Shown one piece after another: positions 10,775 through 19,687 of a DNA stretch of 64,000 nt (positions are counted from its first letter, which is position 1; the number at the start of each line of letters is the position of its first letter). Under the pieces are notes generated by a model, which was not told the DNA's origin, ran no database searches, and worked only from the letters and a program-made list of their open reading frames with translations. Both the position numbers and the translations under genes were made by a program. Origin of the DNA: Alphaproteobacteria bacterium (GTDB lineage Bacteria; Pseudomonadota; Alphaproteobacteria; Rhizobiales; Hyphomicrobiaceae); the NCBI GenBank assembly GCA_018830445.1, contig JAHJSN010000192.1, positions 56,349 through 120,348 on the forward strand, written 5' to 3'.

Positions 10775-11046
10775 GGTTTCCGCTTTGTGCTGCGCTTCTC
10801 GAACACGAACTTCGGATATAGGTCTGCTGCCTGTTGTTTTCCAATTCCTTTGTATCGTGAGTTGCCGGTGCCGAGGGCCGGACGGCGATTCGTTGCATTC
10901 ACAGGTGCTTCCAGGCAGTTTGAGCGACCGAGCCACTCTACAGCAGCACAGCCATACTGCAGCACCGCCATGCCGGCGGGAATTGCTATCTATGGGCCGC
11001 AACGAAGGGACGAGTAAAGATCCCGAGGCCTATGCGGTCCCGAGGC

Positions 11047-11544
11047 CTAGACGGTCGCCAATCCGAGCGCCGCATCGATTTGTTCGAGCGTCGCGCGCTC
11101 GTGTTCGGTGACTTTCTCGCCGCCGAACCCGAGGAACCCGCCTTCGCTTGCCGCTTCGGCCACGGCGACCGCATTGGCCCTGAGCCAGGCTTTGAAGCCT
11201 GCCGCATCCTCGGCGGCTTTTGCATCGAGTACCCTTGAGACGTCGTCGAGCGCCGCGACGCAGGCGGCGACGATCGCCTCGCGCGGAATGCCGGATATCC
11301 GCGTCTTCAGCGCGTCCTGTGCAAGCTGGCGTCCTTGCGATGTCATCGAAGTGGCTACCACCTCTGTGACGAGCGGCGTTTCATTCTGACTGTCGCGGAA
11401 GATGCTCGACGCGTTGGCGTAACCTTCCTGCAGCGTCCCCCAAAGTCCGCTGGGTTCCGCGGCGCTGATCGCAACGCTTGAAAACAGCGAACTTCCGACG
11501 AGTTTTGCCCAGTCCTCTGGTGAGAAGTCCTGCTTGCCTGCCAT
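11047..11544 (-). CDS. Hypothetical protein, probably co-transcribed with the two GTPases
   Basis: Same strand, upstream of GTPase gene; no family recognised by eye. Confidence 0.6.
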   Translation of the reverse strand: MAGKQDFSPEDWAKLVGSSLFSSVAISAAEPSGLWGTLQEGYANASSIFRDSQNETPLVTEVVATSMTSQGRQLAQDALKTRISGIPREAIVAACVAALDDVSRVLDAKAAEDAAGFKAWLRANAVAVAEAASEGGFLGFGGEKVTEHERATLEQIDAALGLATV

Positions 11545-11676
11545 CTCGACGGCCCTCGCATTTGTGATGAATGAAGTCGCCGCAAATTGTCCACGGCGAC
11601 AAACCCCCAACGCGGAAACCCCCAACAGGTTCCATTGCGGCCCGTCCGCACCGGTGGAGAAGCCACCTGCCGGAGA

Positions 11677-12720
11677 TCAGATGATCTCGTCTTCGTCGAA
11701 CAGCGGGTCTTCCCCGAGCTGGGTCGTCAAGCTGCCGATCGTGGCTTCCGCGTTATCCGCCTTGCGGATCTTGGCGATATGAAACAGCCCGTCGCCCTCG
11801 TTGACGATCGGCAGATTGGTCCGCCCGATGATAAGTCCGCCGTAGTCCGCGCTGATTTCCGTCTCCGCTTCCCCGAACGGGTCCGAGACGACGCCGAGCA
11901 GATCGCCCTTGCCGACTTCTTCGCCGATGGTCTTGAAGGTTCGCAGCAGCCCCCCGGCGGGAGCCCGCTGCCAGTAGCTCGACGTTGAGCGGATGGGAAC
12001 AACCTTGGGTTTCGAAATTCCCTTGCCCGAGACCATGTCGAGCTTGCGCATCACCCGCAGGATGCCGCTGACTCCGGTCCGCACCGCCATTTCGTCGAAG
12101 CGCAGCCCCTCGCCGGCTTCGTAGAGCAGAATGTCGATATTCCGCTTGGCAGCTGCCTGGCGCAACGAGCCGTCACGAAGTCCGGATGTCAGAATGAGCG
12201 GCGCTCCGAAGGCTTCGGCGAGTTCCATGGTCACCGGTTTCGAGGGCGAGACGCGGACCTGAGGCAGGTTGGTGCGATGGATCGCGGCCGAGTGCAGGTC
12301 GATCCCGACATCCGAGCGCAGCACGATTTCATTGAGAAACAGGTTCGCCAGCCGGGCTGCCAGCGACCCCTGGGAACTTCCCGGAAACGAGCGGTTGAGG
12401 TCGCGCCGGTCCGGCAGGTACCGCGAGTGATGCATGAAGCCGAACGAATTGACGATCGGCACCGCGATCAGCGTGCCTCTGAGCGTGTCGAGGTTGGAGG
12501 CGCGCAACAGCCGCCGCACGATCTCCACGCCGATCACTTCATCGCCATGGACAGCCGCACTGACGAACATGGTCGGCCCCGGCCGCATGCCGTGGATAAC
12601 GTGTGCGGAAAGCGTAACCGGGGTGTGGTCGGACAGGACGCTGACCGGCAGTTCCACCGTCTGGCGCGAACCTGGCGCGACGCTAGACCTGCCGATCACA
12701 AATGGTCCTGGCTCTCCCAT
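11677..12720 (-). CDS. Succinylglutamate desuccinylase/aspartoacylase family protein (M14-like)
   Basis: AAVHGDEVIGVEIVRRLL and RDLNRSFPG zinc-site motifs; overlaps rimK stop (TGATG). Confidence 0.88.
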   Translation of the reverse strand: MGEPGPFVIGRSSVAPGSRQTVELPVSVLSDHTPVTLSAHVIHGMRPGPTMFVSAAVHGDEVIGVEIVRRLLRASNLDTLRGTLIAVPIVNSFGFMHHSRYLPDRRDLNRSFPGSSQGSLAARLANLFLNEIVLRSDVGIDLHSAAIHRTNLPQVRVSPSKPVTMELAEAFGAPLILTSGLRDGSLRQAAAKRNIDILLYEAGEGLRFDEMAVRTGVSGILRVMRKLDMVSGKGISKPKVVPIRSTSSYWQRAPAGGLLRTFKTIGEEVGKGDLLGVVSDPFGEAETEISADYGGLIIGRTNLPIVNEGDGLFHIAKIRKADNAEATIGSLTTQLGEDPLFDEDEII

Positions 12721-13625
12721 CAACCCTTGCCCTTCGTTTTGGTCTTGCCCGGTTTTGCGTGGCTTGCCAGAAAGTCGACGATAAGGCCGGCGATGTCTAT
12801 CCCGGTCGCTTTTTCAACCCCTTCGAGACCTGGAGACGAGTTCACCTCCATCACCACCGGTCCGTGATTTGCGCGCAGCATGTCGACGCCGCAGACGTTG
12901 AGGCCCATGGCCTTGGCGGCCCTTATCGCCGTCGAACGCTCTTCGGGTGAAATCTTGATCGCCTGCGCACTGCCGCCGCGGTGCAGGTTGGAACGGAACT
13001 CGCCTTCCGCCCCTTTCCGCTGCATCGCCGCCACGACCTTGCCGCCGATGACCAGCGCCCGGATATCGGTGCCGCCGGCTTCCTTGATGAACTCCTGCAC
13101 GAGAATGTTGACCCCGGCGCCGCGGAATGCCTCGATCACCGACTTGGCCGAGCGGTCGGTATCGGCAAGAACCACACCGATCCCCTGGGTGCCCTCAAGC
13201 AGCTTGATGACCAGCGGCGATCCGCCTGCCAGCCTAAGTACCTCCTCGGTCTGTTTGGGGTCGTGAGCGAACGTCGTGACCGGTAGCCCGATTCCGTCGC
13301 GCGCCAGAAGCTGCATCGAGCGCAACTTGTCGCGAGACCGACCGATCGCCACCGATTCGTTGAGCGGGAAGACTCCCATCATCTCGAATTGGCGCAACAC
13401 GGCGAGACCGTAGAACGTGACTGACGCGCCGATACGAGGAATCACCGCGTCGTACTTGGGCAGCTTTTGGCCATTGTAATACACTTCCGGCCGCCGCGAC
13501 ACGATGTTCATGTAGCATTGCAGCGTGTTGATCACGTCGATCTCGTGCCCGCGCGCTACGGCTGCTTCCACCAGCCGTTGATGCGAATAAAGATTGGCAT
13601 TCCGCGCCAACATCGCGATTTTCAT
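12720..13625 (-). CDS. rimK: RimK-family ATP-grasp ligase (ribosomal protein S6--L-glutamate ligase-like)
   Basis: [22 protein letters not shown]...[10 protein letters not shown]...[11 protein letters not shown]...[17 protein letters not shown]...[26 protein letters not shown]. Confidence 0.93.
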   Translation of the reverse strand: MKIAMLARNANLYSHQRLVEAAVARGHEIDVINTLQCYMNIVSRRPEVYYNGQKLPKYDAVIPRIGASVTFYGLAVLRQFEMMGVFPLNESVAIGRSRDKLRSMQLLARDGIGLPVTTFAHDPKQTEEVLRLAGGSPLVIKLLEGTQGIGVVLADTDRSAKSVIEAFRGAGVNILVQEFIKEAGGTDIRALVIGGKVVAAMQRKGAEGEFRSNLHRGGSAQAIKISPEERSTAIRAAKAMGLNVCGVDMLRANHGPVVMEVNSSPGLEGVEKATGIDIAGLIVDFLASHAKPGKTKTKGKG

Positions 13626-13705
13626 AACGTTTCCTTCCGTTAAATTTGTCCGGGTGCCCGGCGTATTTTTTTCAGGCGTCCTCGTTGGCAGCCACGAGCT
13701 TTGTT

Positions 13706-14182
13706 TCAGAAGACCGCGTTGGGCGGACCGGCAACAAAAGAGCGGCCCGGGTCGATGAGCAGCCCATGGCGGCGGATCGCGGTTCGGCCGAGGATGATGT
13801 CGAATTCCATTCTTTCCCGGTCGGCGAGCGACAGTTCGATGTGCCAGTGCCGGTTGCCGAGGATCAGCGTGGTGGTGACCACATAGCGAAGTTCGGGCAC
13901 GCCACTGGTGTTCTTGATCCTTCGTTGATCGACGATCATGGCGTGGCAGCGCTCCGTGCGCGGCACGCCCGGACGCGGCACCCGGAATTCGATCCACTTG
14001 AGCCCGTTCTTTTCGAATGGCCGGAGATCGAGGGCATGCAGTGCTGACGTCCGGGCACCGGTATCTATCTTGGCCTTGATCGAAGCGATCTGGAGTTCCG
14101 GCAGGCCAATCCACTCCCGCCAGCCGATGTGGATCGGCTCCGGGCGCGACCGCACCGTCTTGGGTGACTTCACTCCAGACAC
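13706..14182 (-). CDS. Retropepsin-like aspartic protease / 'ATP-dependent zinc protease' family (RimB-like)
   Basis: [31 protein letters not shown] (DTGA active-site motif); adjacent to rimK. Confidence 0.85.
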   Translation of the reverse strand: MSGVKSPKTVRSRPEPIHIGWREWIGLPELQIASIKAKIDTGARTSALHALDLRPFEKNGLKWIEFRVPRPGVPRTERCHAMIVDQRRIKNTSGVPELRYVVTTTLILGNRHWHIELSLADRERMEFDIILGRTAIRRHGLLIDPGRSFVAGPPNAVF

Positions 14183-14451
14183 TCCTCGTTGGCGCGGCGG
14201 TAATTGACGAAGGTGTTGGCGGACATCACCACGAAAAAGCTGTCCATATCGATGAGAATAAAGCCGCGTTCGAGCATTGCCCGCGCCAGGGTACGGATGT
14301 CGTCTTCATAAAGCCTCCGCCGGCCCGCAAGCGACCGTACAAGCTTGGCGGAGACGCGATAGCGGCCGTTGTCCTTGCCACCGAACGGCTCACTATATAG
14401 CGCGCACATTCGCTCGGCCGCACGGGCCAGGGTTTGATCGTCGAGTGTCAT
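14170..14451 (-). CDS. Small conserved hypothetical protein
   Basis: [23 protein letters not shown]...; overlaps the retropepsin-like gene by 13 bp. Confidence 0.55.
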   Translation of the reverse strand: MTLDDQTLARAAERMCALYSEPFGGKDNGRYRVSAKLVRSLAGRRRLYEDDIRTLARAMLERGFILIDMDSFFVVMSANTFVNYRRANEECLE

Positions 14452-14563
14452 GCTGCGTCCGTACGTTGATAAAAATATTTTGTCCATAGATAATTTCAGA
14501 TTGCTATAGAAGTAATACGGAAATAGATAGTGCGTCAACGATTGATGCCGGGGAGTGCCGCCA

Positions 14564-15952
14564 ATGTCTGAGCAGACCGACGCCGTCCTCGAACAGGCCC
14601 CTGCGGACGCGGCGCCGCTTGCCCCGCAGCTTAGACAGGCCATCGAGCAGGATAACGCCGTCGAACTGGCAGGCCTGCTTGAGCCGCTGACCCTCAGCGA
14701 AGCATTGCGCGAGGTGCTGGGGCTCGATCAGAACAGCCGCGACAAGGTGCTGTCCATGCTGCCGCCGGAGATGGCAGCCGAACTGATCGAGGAAGCGCCC
14801 AACGAACTGGCCGTCGCCCTGGTCGAGCGCCTGGAAGCCTCGACCGCCGCCGACATCATCGATGAGCTCGATTCGGACACCCAGGCCGACGTCATCGGCG
14901 AACTCGACGACGAGGACGCCGAGGCGATCCTGGCGGAAATGGATGTCGCGGACGCCGCCGACGTCCGCCGGCTGGCAAGTTACGAGGACGACACCGCCGG
15001 CGGTCTGATGCAGTCGGAGGTATTCTCCTTCCAGGTCAACGATACCGTCGGCGCCGTCCTGCATGCCTTGGCCCGAGACGACGACGATTTCGAGCCCTAC
15101 AGCGGCCAGCACCCCTACATCGTGGACGCAGAGAACAAGCCGATCGGCGTGGTCTCCTTGCGCAGCCTCCTGACCGCCCGGCGCAGCGTGGCGCTGGAGA
15201 CGGTCATGGTGCCGCCGATCACGGTGAAGGTCGAAACGCCTCTGGACGAGCTGCGTGACCTGTTCGACGAGTACGCCTTCCTGGGGTTCCCGGTAACCGA
15301 CGAACACGGCGTCGTGGTCGGGGTCGTCTCGCGCATGGCCATCGATGAGGCGGTCCTCGAGCGTGCCGAATCCGACAGTCTCAAGGCGCAGGGCCTGATC
15401 GGCGACGAATTGCGCTCGATGCCTCTTGGTCTCCGCTCACGTCGCCGCCTGGCGTGGCTATCGGCGAATATCGTCCTCAACATCATAGCCGCCAGCGTCA
15501 TCTCCGCCTACGAACAGACTTTGGCAGCTGTCATCGCCATCGCCGTTTTCCTGCCGATGGTCTCCGACATGAGCGGCTGCTCCGGCAACCAGGCCGTCGC
15601 CGTCACCATGCGCGAATTATCCCTCGGTCTGGTCCGCCCGGTCGATGCCTTCAGGGTCTGGTGGAAGGAAGCCTCCGTCGGCCTGATCAACGGATTGGTT
15701 CTTGGGATACTGATCGGCCTTGTCGCCTGGGTCTGGAAGGGCAATGCCTACCTCGGTCTGGTGATCGGGCTGGCCTTGGCCCTCAACACGCTGATCGCCG
15801 TCTCGATCGGCGGTGTCGTTCCGCTCGTTCTGAAGCGCTTCGGCCACGACCCGGCCGTCGCCAGCGGCCCTCTCTTGACCACAGTGACCGACATGGCGGG
15901 CTTCTTCCTCGTCCTTAGCCTGGCAACCTTTTTCATGCCTCAATTGGTCTGA
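14564..15952 (+). CDS. mgtE: Magnesium transporter MgtE
   Basis: MgtE N domain, CBS pair, membrane domain SDMSGCSGNQAVAVTMRELSLG; ATG at 14564. Confidence 0.93.
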   Translation: MSEQTDAVLEQAPADAAPLAPQLRQAIEQDNAVELAGLLEPLTLSEALREVLGLDQNSRDKVLSMLPPEMAAELIEEAPNELAVALVERLEASTAADIIDELDSDTQADVIGELDDEDAEAILAEMDVADAADVRRLASYEDDTAGGLMQSEVFSFQVNDTVGAVLHALARDDDDFEPYSGQHPYIVDAENKPIGVVSLRSLLTARRSVALETVMVPPITVKVETPLDELRDLFDEYAFLGFPVTDEHGVVVGVVSRMAIDEAVLERAESDSLKAQGLIGDELRSMPLGLRSRRRLAWLSANIVLNIIAASVISAYEQTLAAVIAIAVFLPMVSDMSGCSGNQAVAVTMRELSLGLVRPVDAFRVWWKEASVGLINGLVLGILIGLVAWVWKGNAYLGLVIGLALALNTLIAVSIGGVVPLVLKRFGHDPAVASGPLLTTVTDMAGFFLVLSLATFFMPQLV

Positions 15953-16055
15953 CAGCCGGGCTTGAGTGCACCATCGAGCAGCCCCGCGGAAGCCTTGCGC
16001 GTCCGGTTCGCCTGTTCGGGAATCCGACCCGGAAATCCCACGAACACTTTTTTTG

Positions 16056-16094
16056 TGTCGCCGGTAAAATTCCTCTTGCGATTCACCGGCGACA
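16056..16094. repeat. Perfect 10-bp inverted repeat (TGTCGCCGGT-N19-ACCGGCGACA)
   Basis: Read directly between mgtE stop and kamA. Confidence 0.8.
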
Positions 16095-16122
16095 TCGCAT
16101 ATGCGACTGCACCCGGATCGGG

Positions 16123-17646
16123 ATGTCAGGAACGGCGGCTAGTCGCGCGACGGTCCATCTGGGGGGTGAAGGAAAGCGGGCCTGCGACACGGGCGGCGCG
16201 CTGCTTCAGCCACACAACCGGAGCAAATGTCCGATGCGGACAAACTGCGACTCGCAGACCACCTCTGCCGAGGTGGAAGAACCTCCTAGTATCAGGACGG
16301 CCCGCCCGTCCACGTCCCCAACCAAGACCGACATCCTGAAACGGGCCCTGAGCCCGCGTGGACCGGCCGTCATTTCGACGGAGCCGTCGGCCAAGGTTGT
16401 GCAGATTTCCGAAGCGCGGCGCGAGCGGTTTCCTGTCGGACCCGACGCCCGCCAGTTCCAGAAGAAGTTCTACCCAGGCGTCTCCAGCACCGACTGGAAC
16501 GATTGGCGCTGGCAGCTTCGTTCGCGCATCAAGTCGCTTGCCGAGCTTGAACGGATGTTCCGTCTGTCCGACGACGAGCGCGATGCCGTCGTCCGCCACA
16601 ATGGATCGCTACCCGTAGGCATCACGCCGTATTACGCCAGCCTGCTCGACCGCGAGAATCCGGATGACGGCCTGCGCCGGACTCACATCCCGGTCGGCCA
16701 GGAGTATATTCGCACGCCTGGCGAAGCCGACGACCCGCTGGGCGAGGACCACGACGCAGCGGTTCCAGGCCTGGTGCACCGCTACCCGGACCGCGTCCTG
16801 TTCCTGGCGACCGGGTTCTGCTCGACCTATTGCCGCTATTGCACGCGTTCGCGCATGGTCGGCGAGGCCGGCGGCGACTACTCGTTCTCGAAGTCGCAAT
16901 GGGAAAAAGCACTTCAGTATATCGAAGCGCATTCCGAAATCCGCGACGTCCTGATCTCGGGCGGCGATCCCCTGACCTTGGCCGATGACCGGCTCGACTA
17001 CCTGCTTGGCCGCCTCCGCGCGATCAAGCACGTCGAGTTCGTCCGTATCGGCACCAAGGTTCCTATCGTGCTGCCGATGCGCGTGACCCGCTCGCTGGTG
17101 CGCATGCTCAGGAAGCACCACCCATTGTGGATGAGCATCCACGTGACCCATCCCTCCGAGCTGACGCCGGAAATGACGCAGGCCGTGACCCGGCTTGCCG
17201 ATGCCGGAATTCCTCTGGGCAGCCAGACCGTCCTGTTGAAAGGTATCAACGACAACGTCGAAACCATGAAGCAGGTCATGCACGGTCTGCTGATGCGGCG
17301 CGTCAAGCCTTACTACCTCTACCAGTGCGATCCGATCACCGGCTCGGCGCAGTTCCGCACGCCTGTCGACAAGGGGATCGAGATCATCGAGGGGCTGCGC
17401 GGTCACACCACGGGTTACGCCGTGCCGCAATACGTCATCGACGCCCCCGGCGGCGGCGGCAAGATCCCGCTTCTGCCGGAGTATGTCGTAGGGCGCGACG
17501 GCGACGATCTCCTGCTTCGCAACTTCGAGGGCGGCGTCTACCGCTACAACGATCCGGGCGGGACCGTTGGTTCCGGCAAGTCGCCGCAGGTCGCGACGGC
17601 ACCTGCCGTTCCCCACTCCACCGCTCACCCGGTTCTTGAGGGTTGA
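16123..17646 (+). CDS. kamA: L-lysine 2,3-aminomutase (KamA family, radical SAM/PLP); start uncertain (16123 or 16234)
   Basis: Radical SAM CSTYCRYC; C-terminus QCDPITGSAQFRTPVDKGIEIIEGLRGHTTGYAVPQYVIDAPGGGGKIPLLPEYVV matches the lysine- and PLP-binding region of lysine 2,3-aminomutase. Confidence 0.9.
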   Translation: MSGTAASRATVHLGGEGKRACDTGGALLQPHNRSKCPMRTNCDSQTTSAEVEEPPSIRTARPSTSPTKTDILKRALSPRGPAVISTEPSAKVVQISEARRERFPVGPDARQFQKKFYPGVSSTDWNDWRWQLRSRIKSLAELERMFRLSDDERDAVVRHNGSLPVGITPYYASLLDRENPDDGLRRTHIPVGQEYIRTPGEADDPLGEDHDAAVPGLVHRYPDRVLFLATGFCSTYCRYCTRSRMVGEAGGDYSFSKSQWEKALQYIEAHSEIRDVLISGGDPLTLADDRLDYLLGRLRAIKHVEFVRIGTKVPIVLPMRVTRSLVRMLRKHHPLWMSIHVTHPSELTPEMTQAVTRLADAGIPLGSQTVLLKGINDNVETMKQVMHGLLMRRVKPYYLYQCDPITGSAQFRTPVDKGIEIIEGLRGHTTGYAVPQYVIDAPGGGGKIPLLPEYVVGRDGDDLLLRNFEGGVYRYNDPGGTVGSGKSPQVATAPAVPHSTAHPVLEG

Positions 17647-17650
17647 AGCC

Positions 17651-18700
17651 ATGCGTATCGGCTTTGTCTACGATCTGCGCGACGAATATTTGAGTCTCGG
17701 ATATTCCGAACTCGAAGTCGCCGAGTTCGACTCGACGTCCACCATCGAGGAAATCGAGGCGGCATTCGTCCGCCTCGGTTACACCGTTGATCGTGTCGGG
17801 CGCGGCCAGGAACTGGCCCGCCGGCTTGCCGCCGGAGAACGTTACGACCTGGTCTTCTCGATTGCCGAGGGCCTCGCGGGCCGTTCCCGCGAAGCCCAGG
17901 TTCCGGCGCTGTGCGAACTGTTCGGCCAGCCGTATGCATTCTCCGATCCGCTGACCATGGCCGCCACCCTCGACAAGGTCGTGGCCAAGCAGATCGTTAT
18001 CGGCAGCGGCGTGCCGACCGCAACCTTCGCGCAGCTGCGTTCCGCATCGGATGCCGATCACGTTGCCCTCGCCTTCCCGCTGTTCGTCAAGCCCGTCGCC
18101 GAAGGCACCGGCAAGGGCTGCGATGCCGCGTCGATCGTCCGCAACAAGGACGAACTTCGCCAGTCGGCGGTCCGCCTGATCGAACGCTTCCAGCAGCCCG
18201 CGCTCGCGGAGAGCTATCTGCCCGGCCGGGAATTCACGGTCGGCATACTTGGGGCCGGAGAATCTGCGTGCGTGATCGGCGTCGCCGAAATAACCGTGCG
18301 TGAGGATGCCGACGATCCCGTTTACTCCTATCAGAACAAGGAAACCTGCGAGGAAACCGTCATCTACACGCTGGTCGATGACGCCGAAGCCCGCCGCGCC
18401 GCCTTTACCGCCCTGCAGGCGTACCGCGCTCTCGACTGCCGCGATGCCGCCCGCCTCGACTTCAAGTCCGATGCCAACGGCGTTCCGCACTTCTTGGAAG
18501 TCAATCCGATTGCCGGCCTGCATCCGACGCATTCGGACCTGCCGATCATCGCGGAGCTTGCGGGCCTCGGATACGATGGGCTGATTGCCGGCATTATTGC
18601 TTCGGCCGTCGAACGCCTCGGCCTGCCTGTAGATGTGAAAGCAGCACCGGTGCGCTCCGGCTGCTCCTGCTGCGCTCCCCAGGCCCGCGAGGTCGCATGA
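17651..18700 (+). CDS. D-alanine--D-alanine ligase-like ATP-grasp enzyme 1, Cys-rich C-terminal tail
   Basis: ATP-grasp motifs PLFVKPVAEGTGKGC, YLPGREFTVGILG, RLDFKSDANGVPHFLEVNPIAGLHP; tail SGCSCC. Confidence 0.85.
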   Translation: MRIGFVYDLRDEYLSLGYSELEVAEFDSTSTIEEIEAAFVRLGYTVDRVGRGQELARRLAAGERYDLVFSIAEGLAGRSREAQVPALCELFGQPYAFSDPLTMAATLDKVVAKQIVIGSGVPTATFAQLRSASDADHVALAFPLFVKPVAEGTGKGCDAASIVRNKDELRQSAVRLIERFQQPALAESYLPGREFTVGILGAGESACVIGVAEITVREDADDPVYSYQNKETCEETVIYTLVDDAEARRAAFTALQAYRALDCRDAARLDFKSDANGVPHFLEVNPIAGLHPTHSDLPIIAELAGLGYDGLIAGIIASAVERLGLPVDVKAAPVRSGCSCCAPQAREVA

Positions 18701-18706
18701 TCCGCA

Positions 18707-19687
18707 ATGGCCTATCGATTTGTACCCGTGATCCACGGAGCGGCACTCGACCGGCCTGACGAACAGGATACGATCGACACGGCTGCGACGATCGCCCAGT
18801 CCTTGGAACGCCTCGGGTTCTCGACCGAGGTCATCACCGTCGGCACTGATCTGATTGCCCTCGACCGGTTGGCCGAACGGCGACCCTACGCCGTCTTCAA
18901 CCTCGTCGAGGCGCTGGGCGGAGAAGCTGCAAGGGGCGCGGAGGCGGTACGGCGGGTGGAACGGCTTGGGCTTGCTTGTACGGGAGCCGGCGGGGACGCC
19001 TACGTTGCCTCCAACGGCAAGTTGACCACCAAGGCGTTGCTCGCCGAGCGCAACATTCCCATGCCCGCCAGCTGGATGACCGGTGAGGATGTGCCGGCCT
19101 GGAAGACCGTCATCGTCAAGTCGGTCGATGAACACGGCTCGCTCGGCATGGACGCGGGTTCCGTCGTCTCAGGCAGCAATGCACAAACCGAAATCGCCCG
19201 CCGTGAAGCCTGTTTCGGCGGTCGCTTCTTCGCCGAGGAATATATCGAGGGACGCGAGTTCAACGTTTCGGTCATCGAGTCGCGCTGCGGCCCCGGCGTG
19301 CTGCCGATTGCTGAAATAGATTTCTCCGGACTGCCGTCAGGCACCCTGCCGATCGTCGACTTCGCCGCCAAGTGGGACGCATCAGCCGATGCCTATCACA
19401 ACACCCCGCGCCGCTTCGGTCTCGACCGGGAAGAGCCGGATCTTGCCGCTGAGTTACAAAGGTTGTCGCTGGAATCCTGGCAGGCGCTTGGCCTGTCCGG
19501 CTATGCCCGTGTCGATTTCCGGGTCAACAGCCATGGCGCAATCTACGTTCTCGAAGCCAATGCCAACCCTTGCCTTGCCGCCGATGCAGGCTTCGCGGCG
19601 GCTGCATCACAGGCCGGCCTCGCTTATGACGACGTCATCTCCTCCATTGTGGATGTCGCCGCCCAGAATTCGAAAGCCAGTCTTTAA
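18707..19687 (+). CDS. D-alanine--D-alanine ligase-like ATP-grasp enzyme 2
   Basis: VIVKSVDEHGSLGM, EEYIEGREFNVSVIE, ARVDFRVNSHGAIYVLEANANPCL. Confidence 0.85.
   Translation: MAYRFVPVIHGAALDRPDEQDTIDTAATIAQSLERLGFSTEVITVGTDLIALDRLAERRPYAVFNLVEALGGEAARGAEAVRRVERLGLACTGAGGDAYVASNGKLTTKALLAERNIPMPASWMTGEDVPAWKTVIVKSVDEHGSLGMDAGSVVSGSNAQTEIARREACFGGRFFAEEYIEGREFNVSVIESRCGPGVLPIAEIDFSGLPSGTLPIVDFAAKWDASADAYHNTPRRFGLDREEPDLAAELQRLSLESWQALGLSGYARVDFRVNSHGAIYVLEANANPCLAADAGFAAAASQAGLAYDDVISSIVDVAAQNSKASL

Noticed and set aside
17435-19135. 566-aa ORF on the - strand
   Set aside because: Antisense to the two ATP-grasp genes, which have strong motifs.
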